From: Bacillaceae bacterium
GTDB taxonomy: Bacteria; Bacillota; Bacilli; Bacillales; Amphibacillaceae
Length of the DNA stretch: 5,729 nt
Direction: 5' to 3'
NCBI GenBank assembly: GCA_030152985.1
Contig: JASLIE010000128.1
Coordinates: 1 to 5,729, forward strand
The translations under genes and the position numbers were made by a program. Positions 1 through 5,729 of this stretch are shown here, one piece after another (positions within the stretch are counted from its first letter, which is position 1; each line of letters begins with the position of its first letter). The notes beneath the pieces are model-generated. The model saw only the letters and a program-made list of their open reading frames with translations. It made no database searches and was not told where the DNA came from.

Positions 1-209
1 GCTGCTTTTCCATGATGAATCATGTCGTTTAGCGTTACTTCAGTTGTTGACTCATAACCTAAAACAACCATTCCTAATGAATCACCTACTAAAATCATAT
101 CCGCTCCAGCCTCTTCAACTTGCTTTGCAGCCGGGTAATCATAAGCTGTGATCATTGTAATTTTTTCTTCATTTTTTTTCATTTGTAAAAAATCTAAGGT
201 TGACTTCAT
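1..209 (-). CDS. panB: 3-methyl-2-oxobutanoate hydroxymethyltransferase (ketopantoate hydroxymethyltransferase), N-terminal part
   Basis: Catalyses transfer of a hydroxymethyl group from 5,10-methylene-tetrahydrofolate to 2-oxoisovalerate, giving ketopantoate, the first committed step of pantothenate and CoA synthesis in the cytoplasm. Only the first 69 codons are present; the gene runs off the left edge, against a usual length of about 260-280 residues. The visible part matches the PanB barrel start: TAYDYPAAK at residues 21-29 and VGDSLGM at 41-47, where Asp43 corresponds to the magnesium-binding Asp45 of E. coli PanB. The ATG at 207-209 is preceded by a strong AGGAG (218-222) with an 8-nt spacer. 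This ribosome binding site overlaps the birA stop codon, and only 12 nt separate the two genes, so panB is probably translated from the same mRNA. In Bacillus panC and panD usually follow; they would lie outside the window. Confidence 0.95.
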   Translation of the reverse strand, partial: MKSTLDFLQMKKNEEKITMITAYDYPAAKQVEEAGADMILVGDSLGMVVLGYESTTEVTLNDMIHHGKA

Positions 210-221
210 GTTTATCTCTCC

Positions 222-1205
222 TCATTTAAACCATTCAATTTCAGCAGAATAAACCTTCTTTATTTCACCTTCATGTTCTGCAAGTAGGGCACCATCTTCT
301 GAAATACCTAAAAATTTACCTTCCCAGGTCTCTTTTGTCGTCTTAATTAACAACTTTTCATTCATCCTAAAACCATACTTTTCCCATGTTGTTTTAATAT
401 CTGGAAATCCCTCTTCTAAATAAGCGTCAAATTTAGTTTCAAACTTACGGATGATTTTTTGCAATAATTCGATTTTATTCCATTTCTTACCTGTTGCTGT
501 TTTAAGCGATGTTACCTTCTCCGAAACCTCTTTTGGAAAATCACTAAGTGACTGATTAACGTTTAATCCTATTCCTATAATAACATAGAGTACATGATCC
601 TGTTCAGCTTGCATTTCAGTTAGTATGCCAGAAATCTTTTTACTATCGATGAGCAGATCGTTAGGCCACTTTATATTTGGTTTAATGAGTTTATATGAAT
701 CAATTACTTCAGCTAAGACGGTTGCTGTTAATAAGGTAAGTTGTGGCGCTTCATAAGGTAATATATTTGGTCTTAAAATTAGACTCATCCAAAGACCATC
801 CGAATTATTTGAAATAAACTCCCGATTCATTCTTCCTTTTCCTTGTAATTGTTCATCAGCAATAACAATTGTTCCGTGTTCAGCCCCATTCAATGCAAGC
901 TCATGTGCAATTTTTTGTGTTGAATCAACAGATTCTTTATGATGAATTTGTTTGCCTAACCAAGCTGTATTTAATCCCCACTTAATTGTATTTTCACTAA
1001 GTTTATCAGGTGAACTGATAATTCGATATCCTTTACGAGATTTACCTTCAATCTCATAACCATCTTTCTTAAGTTCATTCATATGTTTCCAAATCGCACT
1101 CCTAGAAATACCTAATCGATTTGAAAGTTCTTGACCCGATATATATTCATCTTCTTTCGTTTCTTCCTGTAATATATTAATTAATTTATTTCGAGTGGAT
1201 TGCAT
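222..1205 (-). CDS. birA: Bifunctional biotin--[acetyl-CoA-carboxylase] ligase / biotin operon repressor
   Basis: Activates biotin to biotinyl-5'-AMP and transfers it to the acceptor lysine of biotin carboxyl carrier domains; the N-terminal DNA-binding domain also marks it as a biotin-gene repressor (group II BirA). The product is 327 residues, close to the 325 of B. subtilis. A winged helix-turn-helix spans about residues 5-62 (GQELSNRLGISRSAIWKHM region). The ligase domain has STQ at 95-97, the biotinyl-AMP loop GKGRMNR at 122-128, KWPND at 179-183, the catalytic-type lysine K190 in KKISGIL, and GIGLNVN at 211-217. A C-terminal SH3-like domain covers about 278-325. The first arginine of the usual GRGR loop is lysine here, a conservative change; the key second arginine is R125. 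The ATG at 1203-1205 is chosen because AAAGGA (1215-1220) lies 9 nt upstream and the resulting MQSTRNKL start matches B. subtilis MRSTLRKD. It overlaps cca by 25 nt. Confidence 0.96.
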   Translation of the reverse strand: MQSTRNKLINILQEETKEDEYISGQELSNRLGISRSAIWKHMNELKKDGYEIEGKSRKGYRIISSPDKLSENTIKWGLNTAWLGKQIHHKESVDSTQKIAHELALNGAEHGTIVIADEQLQGKGRMNREFISNNSDGLWMSLILRPNILPYEAPQLTLLTATVLAEVIDSYKLIKPNIKWPNDLLIDSKKISGILTEMQAEQDHVLYVIIGIGLNVNQSLSDFPKEVSEKVTSLKTATGKKWNKIELLQKIIRKFETKFDAYLEEGFPDIKTTWEKYGFRMNEKLLIKTTKETWEGKFLGISEDGALLAEHEGEIKKVYSAEIEWFK

Positions 1206-2386
1206 TTTATCCATTCCTTTAATTTTATTTTATTATTTTCAAGCTTCTGTTCGATTACTAAGTGCTCTAGATTTTTTAAATAATGCTCAATCCAAGCACC
1301 AGGCTTTTTATCAGGAAATAAAGTGATTAAGTCATTTCCATTAATCTTTAAGTCTTTTCGACTCTTAATTATAAGTTGTTCTTGCATTTTTAATAGGTTT
1401 TCCTTATTTAAATGAACCCCATCTATTCGTTTAATTAAATTCACAAAGTGTGACAAAAGTTGCTCAGGTAAATGATATAGCAATTGATTTGAAACATCGT
1501 CTTTATTATACATCTGATAGGCTTTTAATAAGTTTTCTGCCTTTCTTTTTAAAACATTAGACAATCTCCAAGCCTGTATCCAATCACCAATTAAATAAAT
1601 GGGTTCTTTTATTACTGCATAGGCGATAAATTCAGAAAAGTCTATAAAAGGTTCTTTAATATTTAAATTTTCTAATGCTACATTTAATTCTCTTAATAAA
1701 GGCAATTCATCAGTTATTTTAGCTCTAAGCAAATAATCAATCGCTTTTAAATAATACTCACCTTGAATTATTTTTTCAAATTCAACAGCAAGTCGTTCAA
1801 TTGCTAGATGTTTTAATTGTGATTTTAATTTAACAAGAGCAAGATATGTTTTTTCTTCTATTTGAAAGTTGAGTTGACTTACGAATCTAATTGCTCTTAC
1901 CATCCGTAAGGCATCTTCTTCAAAACGATGTTCGGGGTCTCCTACTGCACAAATTAGTTTGTCCTCTATATCTTTGACACCTGAATACAAGTCAATAAGA
2001 ATACCTTCATGATTTAAAGCAAGCGCATTCATTGTAAAATCACGACGAGCTAAGTCCTGTTTCACATCTGAAACAAAAGTTACCTCATCAGGGCGTCGAT
2101 GATCTGTATAAGCTGATTCGCGTCTAAATGTTGTTACTTCAACTGACTGCTGATCCATCCTCACAATGACTGTTCCATGTTCGACTCCAACTGGGATCAC
2201 TTTTTCAAATAAATCCATGACGGTATGAGGCAAAGCTGATGTTGCTACATCAACATCATTAATTGGACGCTCAAGAAATAAGTCTCTAACACTTCCGCCT
2301 ACAAAATAACTTTCATAACCTGACTGATTTAGCCGATTAATTATTTTCAGACCTGGTTTGAAGGCACAAGGTAACTTAATCTTCAT
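1181..2386 (-). CDS. cca: CCA-adding tRNA nucleotidyltransferase
   Basis: Builds or repairs the 3'-terminal CCA of tRNAs without a nucleic acid template, using CTP and ATP. The product is 401 residues, near the roughly 397 of B. subtilis. Class II nucleotidyltransferase motifs are visible in order: FVGGSVRD at residues 28-35, the metal-binding DVD at 44-46, RRDFTMNA at 114-121, EDALRMVRAIRF at 157-168, and ERLAVE at 197-202. The helical C-terminal part (about 210-401) is the tRNA-binding body, more divergent from the relatives I remember. The reading frame stays open up to a GTG at 2458, but AAGAGG (2396-2401) sits 9 nt upstream of the ATG at 2384-2386, and no ribosome binding site precedes the alternatives at 2404 or 2458. 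With this start the gene overlaps bshA by 11 nt, and its own 3' end overlaps birA by 25 nt, indicating coupled translation. As a Bacillus-type enzyme it should add all three bases, rather than being a split CC/A enzyme. Confidence 0.95.
   Translation of the reverse strand: MKIKLPCAFKPGLKIINRLNQSGYESYFVGGSVRDLFLERPINDVDVATSALPHTVMDLFEKVIPVGVEHGTVIVRMDQQSVEVTTFRRESAYTDHRRPDEVTFVSDVKQDLARRDFTMNALALNHEGILIDLYSGVKDIEDKLICAVGDPEHRFEEDALRMVRAIRFVSQLNFQIEEKTYLALVKLKSQLKHLAIERLAVEFEKIIQGEYYLKAIDYLLRAKITDELPLLRELNVALENLNIKEPFIDFSEFIAYAVIKEPIYLIGDWIQAWRLSNVLKRKAENLLKAYQMYNKDDVSNQLLYHLPEQLLSHFVNLIKRIDGVHLNKENLLKMQEQLIIKSRKDLKINGNDLITLFPDKKPGAWIEHYLKNLEHLVIEQKLENNKIKLKEWIKCNPLEIN
1215..1220 (-). promoter_or_regulatory. 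Ribosome binding site that decides the birA start
   Basis: AAAGGA on the minus strand. It directly touches the upstream ATG (1212-1214), leaving no spacer, but sits 9 nt from the ATG at 1203-1205. This selects the 327-residue product over the 330-residue one. Confidence 0.75.
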
Positions 2387-3503
2387 CTTTAAGAACCTCT
2401 TCATAGATTGTAAGGTACTGATTGACAATCGCTTGTGAATGAAACATTTCTTTCCCACGCTTATAGGCCTTCTCTTTAAACTCTAAAAGTAGCTGAGGAT
2501 CACTTAAAAGTTTAACCGCATAGCTTGCTGCTTGTTTGACATCACCAAGTTCAACTAAATAACCTGTTTCTTCATGATTAATCACTTCAGGTATTCCACC
2601 AACATTGGTTCCGATTGCAGGAACTCTACATGCCATAGCTTCAAGTAAAACAAGTCCAAAACTTTCCTGCTCAGACATTAAGAGTTTTAAATCTGAAATT
2701 GATAATAAATCACTAATGTTTTTTTGACGGCCTAAAAATAATACTTTATCTGAAATCCCTAACTTTTCAACTAAATCAAAGGCTGTTGGTGACTCAGGAC
2801 CATCCCCGACCAAGATTAACTTTGCATCAATCTCTTGATTAATAATAGCAAAGGTTTTAATAACATCCTGAATACGTTTTACCTTTCTAAAATTTGATAT
2901 ATGAATTAAAACTCTTTCATTGGCTTTAATCCCATACTGTTTTTTTAAGTGGTCTCTTTCTTTTTTATAATAGTCTTCTTCATTGACAAAGTTATAAATA
3001 ACATCTATTTCCTTTTGAACTTCAATTACCTTCTTAGTTTGCTCTGCTAAATCTTTAGAAACAGCAGTAACTCGATCAGACTTTTCAATTCCGTATTTAA
3101 TCATTGGTTTAAAGGTTTTATCCATACCTAAAACAGTAATATCTGTTCCATGAAGCGTTGTAATAATTTTCACATCTCTTTTAGCAATATCACGTGCTAA
3201 AATAGCACTAATTGCATGTGGCATTGCATAATGTACGTGGAGAATATCTAACTCTTCCCGATCAATCACCTCTGCCATTTTTGCTGCAAGTGCTAAGTCA
3301 TAAGGCGGGTGCTTAAAGACAGGATAGTAACTCGTCTCTACTTCATGATAAAATATCTCAGGATTTACACAATCTAAGCGAAAGGGCATGCTTGATGTAA
3401 TAAAGTGAATTTCATTGCCTCTTTCTGCTAGCATTTTACCTAATTCTGTTGCTATGATTCCTGATCCACCTACTGTGGGATAGCATGTAATTCCTATTTT
3501 CAT
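2376..3503 (-). CDS. bshA: N-acetyl-alpha-D-glucosaminyl L-malate synthase (bacillithiol synthesis, first step)
   Basis: A retaining GT4 glycosyltransferase with GT-B fold that joins UDP-N-acetylglucosamine and L-malate to form GlcNAc-malate, the first intermediate of bacillithiol. The 375-residue product matches BshA along its whole length: MKIGITCYPTVGGSG at residues 1-15 (glycine-rich loop 12-15), HVHYAMPHA at 89-97, TTLHGTDITVLG at 115-126, SNFRKVKR at 203-210, VGDGPE at 232-237, and the GT4 E-x7-E motif ESFGLVLLE at 280-288. Residue 293 is arginine in the ACRVP segment, where B. subtilis has glycine. The ATG at 3501-3503 is preferred over the one at 3515: the latter directly abuts AAGG with no spacing, while the former is 11 nt from AAGGA (3515-3519) and gives the family-typical N-terminus. 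It begins 1 nt after the mgsA stop. The deacetylase gene bshB1, its usual neighbour, is absent here. Confidence 0.96.
   Translation of the reverse strand: MKIGITCYPTVGGSGIIATELGKMLAERGNEIHFITSSMPFRLDCVNPEIFYHEVETSYYPVFKHPPYDLALAAKMAEVIDREELDILHVHYAMPHAISAILARDIAKRDVKIITTLHGTDITVLGMDKTFKPMIKYGIEKSDRVTAVSKDLAEQTKKVIEVQKEIDVIYNFVNEEDYYKKERDHLKKQYGIKANERVLIHISNFRKVKRIQDVIKTFAIINQEIDAKLILVGDGPESPTAFDLVEKLGISDKVLFLGRQKNISDLLSISDLKLLMSEQESFGLVLLEAMACRVPAIGTNVGGIPEVINHEETGYLVELGDVKQAASYAVKLLSDPQLLLEFKEKAYKRGKEMFHSQAIVNQYLTIYEEVLKDED
2396..2401 (-). promoter_or_regulatory. Ribosome binding site that decides the cca start
   Basis: AAGAGG on the minus strand, inside the last codons of bshA, 9 nt from the ATG at 2384-2386. 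The longer frame from a GTG at 2456-2458, or the ATG at 2402-2404, has no such site and would add 24 or 6 residues not typical of the family. Confidence 0.75.
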
Positions 3504-3504
3504 T

Positions 3505-3921
3505 TTAATTAACATCCTTATTTCTATTCTTATTTACAAGTCGCCAATCTAAATCGCCACGCTCAAGTGCATGGATAAGTATTTCCGCTGTAGCTGTATT
3601 TGTAGCAAGTGGTACAAAATGCACATCACATAAACGTAATAAAGCCGAGACATCTGGCTCATGTGGTTGTGCTGTTAATGGATCTCTAAAAAAGATGACA
3701 ATATCAATTTTATCACTAGCAATTTCTGCACCTATCTGTTGGTCTCCACCAAGTGGACCTGATTGGAACCGGTGAAGGGATAAAGATGTTGCCTCTTGAA
3801 TCAATTTTCCGGTTGTTCCTGTTGCACATAATTCATAATCTTTTAAGAGGTCCTTATAAGCAATTGTAAAGTCAATCATCTCTTGCTTCTTTTTATCGTG
3901 TGCTATTAGTGCAATTTTCAT
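3505..3921 (-). CDS. mgsA: Methylglyoxal synthase
   Basis: Converts dihydroxyacetone phosphate to methylglyoxal and inorganic phosphate, a cytoplasmic bypass of lower glycolysis that relieves sugar-phosphate stress and phosphate limitation. The product is 138 residues (B. subtilis 137). Family signatures are [12 protein letters not shown] at 1-12, the phosphate-binding ATGTTG at 33-38, [11 protein letters not shown] at 55-65, FFRDPL at 77-82 and QPHEPDV at 85-91. By comparison with the E. coli enzyme, Asp60 (its Asp71), Asp80 (Asp91), His87 (His98) and Asp90 (Asp101) form the active site; all are present. The frame is open to a GTG at 3933, but the ATG at 3919-3921 lies downstream of AAGTGGGTGA (3926-3935), a near match to the anti-Shine-Dalgarno complement, and yields the normal N-terminus. 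The gene is 14 nt after dapB and 1 nt before bshA. Its neighbour bshA makes a precursor of bacillithiol, which is used in methylglyoxal detoxification in Bacillus. Confidence 0.97.
   Translation of the reverse strand: MKIALIAHDKKKQEMIDFTIAYKDLLKDYELCATGTTGKLIQEATSLSLHRFQSGPLGGDQQIGAEIASDKIDIVIFFRDPLTAQPHEPDVSALLRLCDVHFVPLATNTATAEILIHALERGDLDWRLVNKNRNKDVN
3515..3519 (-). promoter_or_regulatory. Ribosome binding site of bshA within the end of mgsA
   Basis: AAGGA on the minus strand, encoded in the last codons of mgsA, 11 nt upstream of the bshA ATG at 3501-3503. The spacer is slightly long; reinitiation by ribosomes finishing mgsA 1 nt before the bshA ATG probably helps. Confidence 0.6.
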
Positions 3922-3925
3922 TCTT

Positions 3926-3935
3926 TCACCCACTT
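3926..3935 (-). promoter_or_regulatory. Ribosome binding site that decides the mgsA start
   Basis: AAGTGGGTGA on the minus strand matches 8 of 10 bases of the ideal AAGGAGGTGA and fills most of the 14-nt gap after dapB. It contains the GTG that would begin the longest frame, so initiation must be at the downstream ATG (3919-3921). Confidence 0.75.
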
Positions 3936-4730
3936 TTATAAAATATGTTCTAATCCATAGACTAATTCATTTAGATCAAACACTTTATCAATTGATAATT
4001 CAATTCCATCCATAAATGACTCCCTATCAAATGAATCATGTTTAATTGTTAAAAGTTGACTCTTACTTCCAAAGATAACTTCTTGATGTGCGACAAGTCC
4101 AGGTAGGCGAACACTGTGCACATGCACACCATTCTTTTCTGCACCACGAGCACCTTTTAAAATTTCATATTCATTAGGATGACCTTGTGATTTGACTTCA
4201 CGAACAGACTCGATTAATTCTAAGGTTTTTACGGCTGTACCCGAAGGAGCATCTAACTTATTATCATGATGTTTTTCAATAATTTCAACGTCTGGAAAAT
4301 ATTTAGCTGCTTGTTTTGAAAACTCCATCATTAAAACGGCACCAATTGCAAAGTTCGGTGCAATAATAGCTCCTAATTTTTTTTCACGTGTTAATTGGCT
4401 AAGTTTATCAATTTGCTCCTCAGTAAAACCAGATGTTCCAACAACAGGATGTACATTATGTTTTATTGCCTCAAGCGTGTGGGTATAACCTACATCTGGA
4501 ATAGTTAGATCAACTAAAACGTCTACCTCTACTTCATTAAATAGCTTTTTTATATTATCATAAACAATTACCTCTGAATCGAATTCAGGTAAAATTTCTG
4601 AAAGTGTTTTTCCTGCATTTTTATGATCTAAGCAAGCTACAAGCTCATATTCAGAATGATTTAAAATTAAATTTACTGCAGATCTTCCCATTTTACCTCT
4701 TGGACCTGCAATAACAATTTTTTTAGTCAT
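3936..4730 (-). CDS. dapB: 4-hydroxy-tetrahydrodipicolinate reductase
   Basis: Reduces 4-hydroxy-tetrahydrodipicolinate to tetrahydrodipicolinate with NAD(P)H in the diaminopimelate/lysine pathway, supplying peptidoglycan and lysine. The product is 264 residues, normal for Bacillus DapB. The N-terminal Rossmann domain has GPRGKMG at 9-15; VGTSGFT at 97-103 and [11 protein letters not shown] at 124-134 line the cofactor and active site; [15 protein letters not shown] at 152-166 is the substrate signature, with His154 and Lys158 matching the catalytic His159 and Lys163 of E. coli. [16 protein letters not shown] follows at 206-221. The ATG at 4728-4730 has AGGGGGT (4740-4746) 9 nt upstream. It is the first gene of the minus-strand operon, with an extended -10 promoter about 35 nt upstream. 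No lysine riboswitch can fit in the short leader, so direct lysine control at the RNA level seems unlikely. In B. subtilis ypjD precedes dapB; it is absent here. Confidence 0.97.
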   Translation of the reverse strand: MTKKIVIAGPRGKMGRSAVNLILNHSEYELVACLDHKNAGKTLSEILPEFDSEVIVYDNIKKLFNEVEVDVLVDLTIPDVGYTHTLEAIKHNVHPVVGTSGFTEEQIDKLSQLTREKKLGAIIAPNFAIGAVLMMEFSKQAAKYFPDVEIIEKHHDNKLDAPSGTAVKTLELIESVREVKSQGHPNEYEILKGARGAEKNGVHVHSVRLPGLVAHQEVIFGSKSQLLTIKHDSFDRESFMDGIELSIDKVFDLNELVYGLEHIL

Positions 4731-4764
4731 TTAATTTGTACCCCCTATGTAAGTGTCTATCTAT

Positions 4765-4773
4765 ATTCTATCA
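4765..4773 (-). promoter_or_regulatory. Extended -10 promoter of the dapB-mgsA-bshA-cca-birA-panB operon
   Basis: On the minus strand TGATAGAAT forms an extended -10 element (TGn followed by TAGAAT, 5 of 6 matches to TATAAT). No good -35 box stands 16-18 bp upstream (ACTTAT at best), which is common when an extended -10 is present. Transcription would start near 4758, giving a leader of roughly 28 nt carrying the dapB ribosome binding site. Assignment is by eye and is a prediction. Confidence 0.55.
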
Positions 4774-4776
4774 TAA

Positions 4777-4804
4777 AACCTAAAAAAATAAGTCCGATTA
4801 GGTT
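4777..4804. repeat. 7-bp inverted repeat upstream of the dapB promoter
   Basis: AACCTAA (4777-4783) and TTAGGTT (4798-4804) are exact reverse complements separated by 14 nt. The repeat covers the position where a -35 element of the dapB promoter would sit, just upstream of the extended -10. It could be an operator for a dimeric regulator, or chance in AT-rich DNA. It is not followed by a T-run in the way an intrinsic terminator would be. Confidence 0.4.
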
Positions 4805-4828
4805 ATCATATATGTTAGCTAATTTTTA

Positions 4829-4841
4829 GTTGTTTAACAAC
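4829..4841. repeat. Short palindrome GTTGTT-T-AACAAC in the divergent control region
   Basis: Two exact 6-bp arms (4829-4834 and 4836-4841) flank a single base. It lies between the two divergent promoters, about 15 bp upstream of the candidate -35 box of the YitT-family gene. A perfect 8-bp palindrome TTAGCTAA (4815-4822) lies 6 bp to its left. Either may bind a regulator; no known operator consensus is matched. Confidence 0.35.
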
Positions 4842-4855
4842 AAACAAGTTATAGA

Positions 4856-4883
4856 TTGCTAATATTTTTAATATCGTTAAAAT
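4856..4883 (+). promoter_or_regulatory. Candidate sigma-A promoter of the YitT-family gene
   Basis: TTGCTA (4856-4861, 4 of 6 to the -35 consensus) and TAAAAT (4878-4883, 5 of 6 to the -10 consensus) are separated by 16 bp. Transcription would begin near 4890, about 28 nt before the ATG. The region is very AT-rich, so chance matches are likely and confidence is modest. Confidence 0.35.
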
Positions 4884-4917
4884 TGAGTAGAGATTATTAT
4901 TTAAGGGAGTGTAATTA

Positions 4918-5729
4918 ATGACGTTAAACATTAAATTAAAAAACATATTATATATCTTGTTGGGCTCATTTATCTTTTCTCTTGGACTTGTTCATTTTAA
5001 TATACAAAATCACCTCGGAGAAGGTGGATTTACAGGAATTACACTTCTTATTTATTTTCTATGGGACATTAATCCGGCAATCAGTAATATTCTTTTAAAT
5101 ATTCCAATGTTTATTATTGGTTATAAAATATTAGGGAAAAACACTTTCATTTATACCTTAATTGGAACAGTTAGTGTCTCAATTTTCTTATATTTCATTC
5201 AACTAAGTCCGATTGAGACTTTGTTTCAATCCGATATGATTCTTGCTGCACTCTTTGGAGGTGTATTTTTAGGAGTTGGTTTAGGTATTATTTTTAAATA
5301 TGGCGGAACAACTGGTGGCGTTGATATAATCGCAAAAATTGTACAAAAGAAGATTGGTTGGAGTATCGGTAAAACTATGTTAATTTTTGATACGATTGTA
5401 ATTACAACCTCTATTCTAACCTACTTGAATCACATTGAAGGAATGTATACACTTATCTTAGTTTTTGTAACAACCCGTGTCCTTGACTTCATTCAAGAAG
5501 GTGCCTATTCTACACGTGGAGCAATTATTATTTCAAGTAAAAGTAAGGAGATTAAAGTAGCACTTACGAATGAACTAGAAAGAGGAATCACTCTTTTTAA
5601 AGGAACTGGTACATATACAAATACAGAACATAATGTCATTTATATTGTCATCAGTAAAAATGAATTAAGACAATTCAAAACAATTATTAACACAATTGAC
5701 CCTCATGCCTTTGTAACAATTACTACAAA
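4918..5729 (+). CDS. YitT/YpjC family membrane protein, C-terminus cut by window edge
   Basis: A predicted polytopic membrane protein of unknown biochemical function, resembling B. subtilis YpjC/YitT (YitT membrane domain, DUF161, followed by the soluble DUF2179 domain). The first 270 codons are visible with no stop; relatives have about 280-290 residues, so only a short tail is missing. Hydrophobic segments lie near residues 10-27, 38-50, 55-71, 77-95, 107-127, 153-170 and 174-190. Family-type glycine motifs are GEGGFTGITLL at 34-44 and GGTTGGVDIIAKI at 129-141. After TTRVLDFIQEG (185-195) the DUF2179 part shows RGITLFKGTGTYT at 222-234 and a closing DPHAFV at 261-266. The ATG is preceded by AAGGGAGTG (4903-4911), a near-ideal ribosome binding site. 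It is transcribed away from the dapB operon. It could be ypjC by position, but several paralogues exist per genome, so no symbol is assigned. Confidence 0.9.
   Translation, partial: MTLNIKLKNILYILLGSFIFSLGLVHFNIQNHLGEGGFTGITLLIYFLWDINPAISNILLNIPMFIIGYKILGKNTFIYTLIGTVSVSIFLYFIQLSPIETLFQSDMILAALFGGVFLGVGLGIIFKYGGTTGGVDIIAKIVQKKIGWSIGKTMLIFDTIVITTSILTYLNHIEGMYTLILVFVTTRVLDFIQEGAYSTRGAIIISSKSKEIKVALTNELERGITLFKGTGTYTNTEHNVIYIVISKNELRQFKTIINTIDPHAFVTITT

Noticed and set aside
165..182. A-rich tract early in panB as a programmed frameshift site
   Set aside because: The frame continues without interruption and matches PanB on both sides, so no shift is needed.
4731..4764. Lysine riboswitch or T-box before dapB
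   Set aside because: The predicted leader is only about 28 nt, far too short for either RNA element.
4777..4804. Intrinsic terminator formed by AACCTAA/TTAGGTT
   Set aside because: The stem is short and AT-rich, the loop is 14 nt, no proper U-tract follows, and both flanking genes are transcribed away from the interval.
4830..4855. Possible BirA operator (TTGTTTAAC ... GTTATAGA) in the divergent region
   Set aside because: The halves differ from TTGTTAAC/GTTAACAA in several bases and the spacing (9 nt) is too short for the usual biotin-box layout; no biotin gene is adjacent.
4862..4874. Inverted repeat ATATT-TTT-AATAT
   Set aside because: Five-base AT-only arms are expected by chance in this composition.
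4895..4900. TATTAT as -10 box of the YitT-family gene
   Set aside because: It lacks a -35 partner and would place the transcription start within or beside the ribosome binding site.
1..5729. Mobile element, CRISPR array, tRNA/rRNA gene, or defence system
   Set aside because: All long frames are recognised core metabolic genes apart from one known membrane family; no transposase, direct-repeat array or structured RNA gene was seen.

Overview
The window comes from a low-GC Firmicute, most likely a member of the Bacillaceae (order Bacillales). The DNA is AT-rich throughout, ribosome binding sites are strong and purine-rich, and the gene order closely follows the dapB-mgsA-bshA-cca-birA-panB block of Bacillus. 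A bacillithiol synthesis gene supports placement in Bacilli. The genus cannot be fixed from the sequence alone.

Layout: positions 1-4730 hold six genes on the minus strand, which read in transcription order as dapB, mgsA, bshA, cca, birA and panB (panB is cut by the left edge). Gaps between them are 14 nt, 1 nt, an 11-nt overlap, a 25-nt overlap and 12 nt, and no terminator-like hairpin lies between them, so they look like one operon with translational coupling. Positions 4731-4917 are a 187-bp divergent control region with a good extended -10 promoter for dapB, a weaker candidate promoter for the opposite gene, and several small inverted repeats. From 4918 to the right edge a plus-strand gene encodes a YitT/YpjC-type membrane protein, cut by the window edge.

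The operon mixes housekeeping jobs: lysine/peptidoglycan precursor synthesis (DapB), a glycolytic bypass producing methylglyoxal (MgsA), the first step of bacillithiol synthesis (BshA), tRNA 3'-end maturation (Cca), biotin attachment and biotin-gene repression (BirA), and pantothenate/CoA synthesis (PanB). MgsA and BshA have a plausible link, because bacillithiol contributes to methylglyoxal detoxification in Bacillus.

Compared with the Bacillus subtilis order as I remember it (ypjD-dapB-mgsA-bshB1-bshA-cca-birA), two genes are missing: bshB1 between mgsA and bshA, and ypjD upstream of dapB. This is the most interesting feature of the window. I found no mobile element, CRISPR array, RNA gene, defence system or other new multi-gene system; this is essentially a conserved core-genome region. 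For four genes (birA, cca, bshA, mgsA) the longest possible reading frame begins too far upstream, and ribosome binding sites plus homology place the start downstream.
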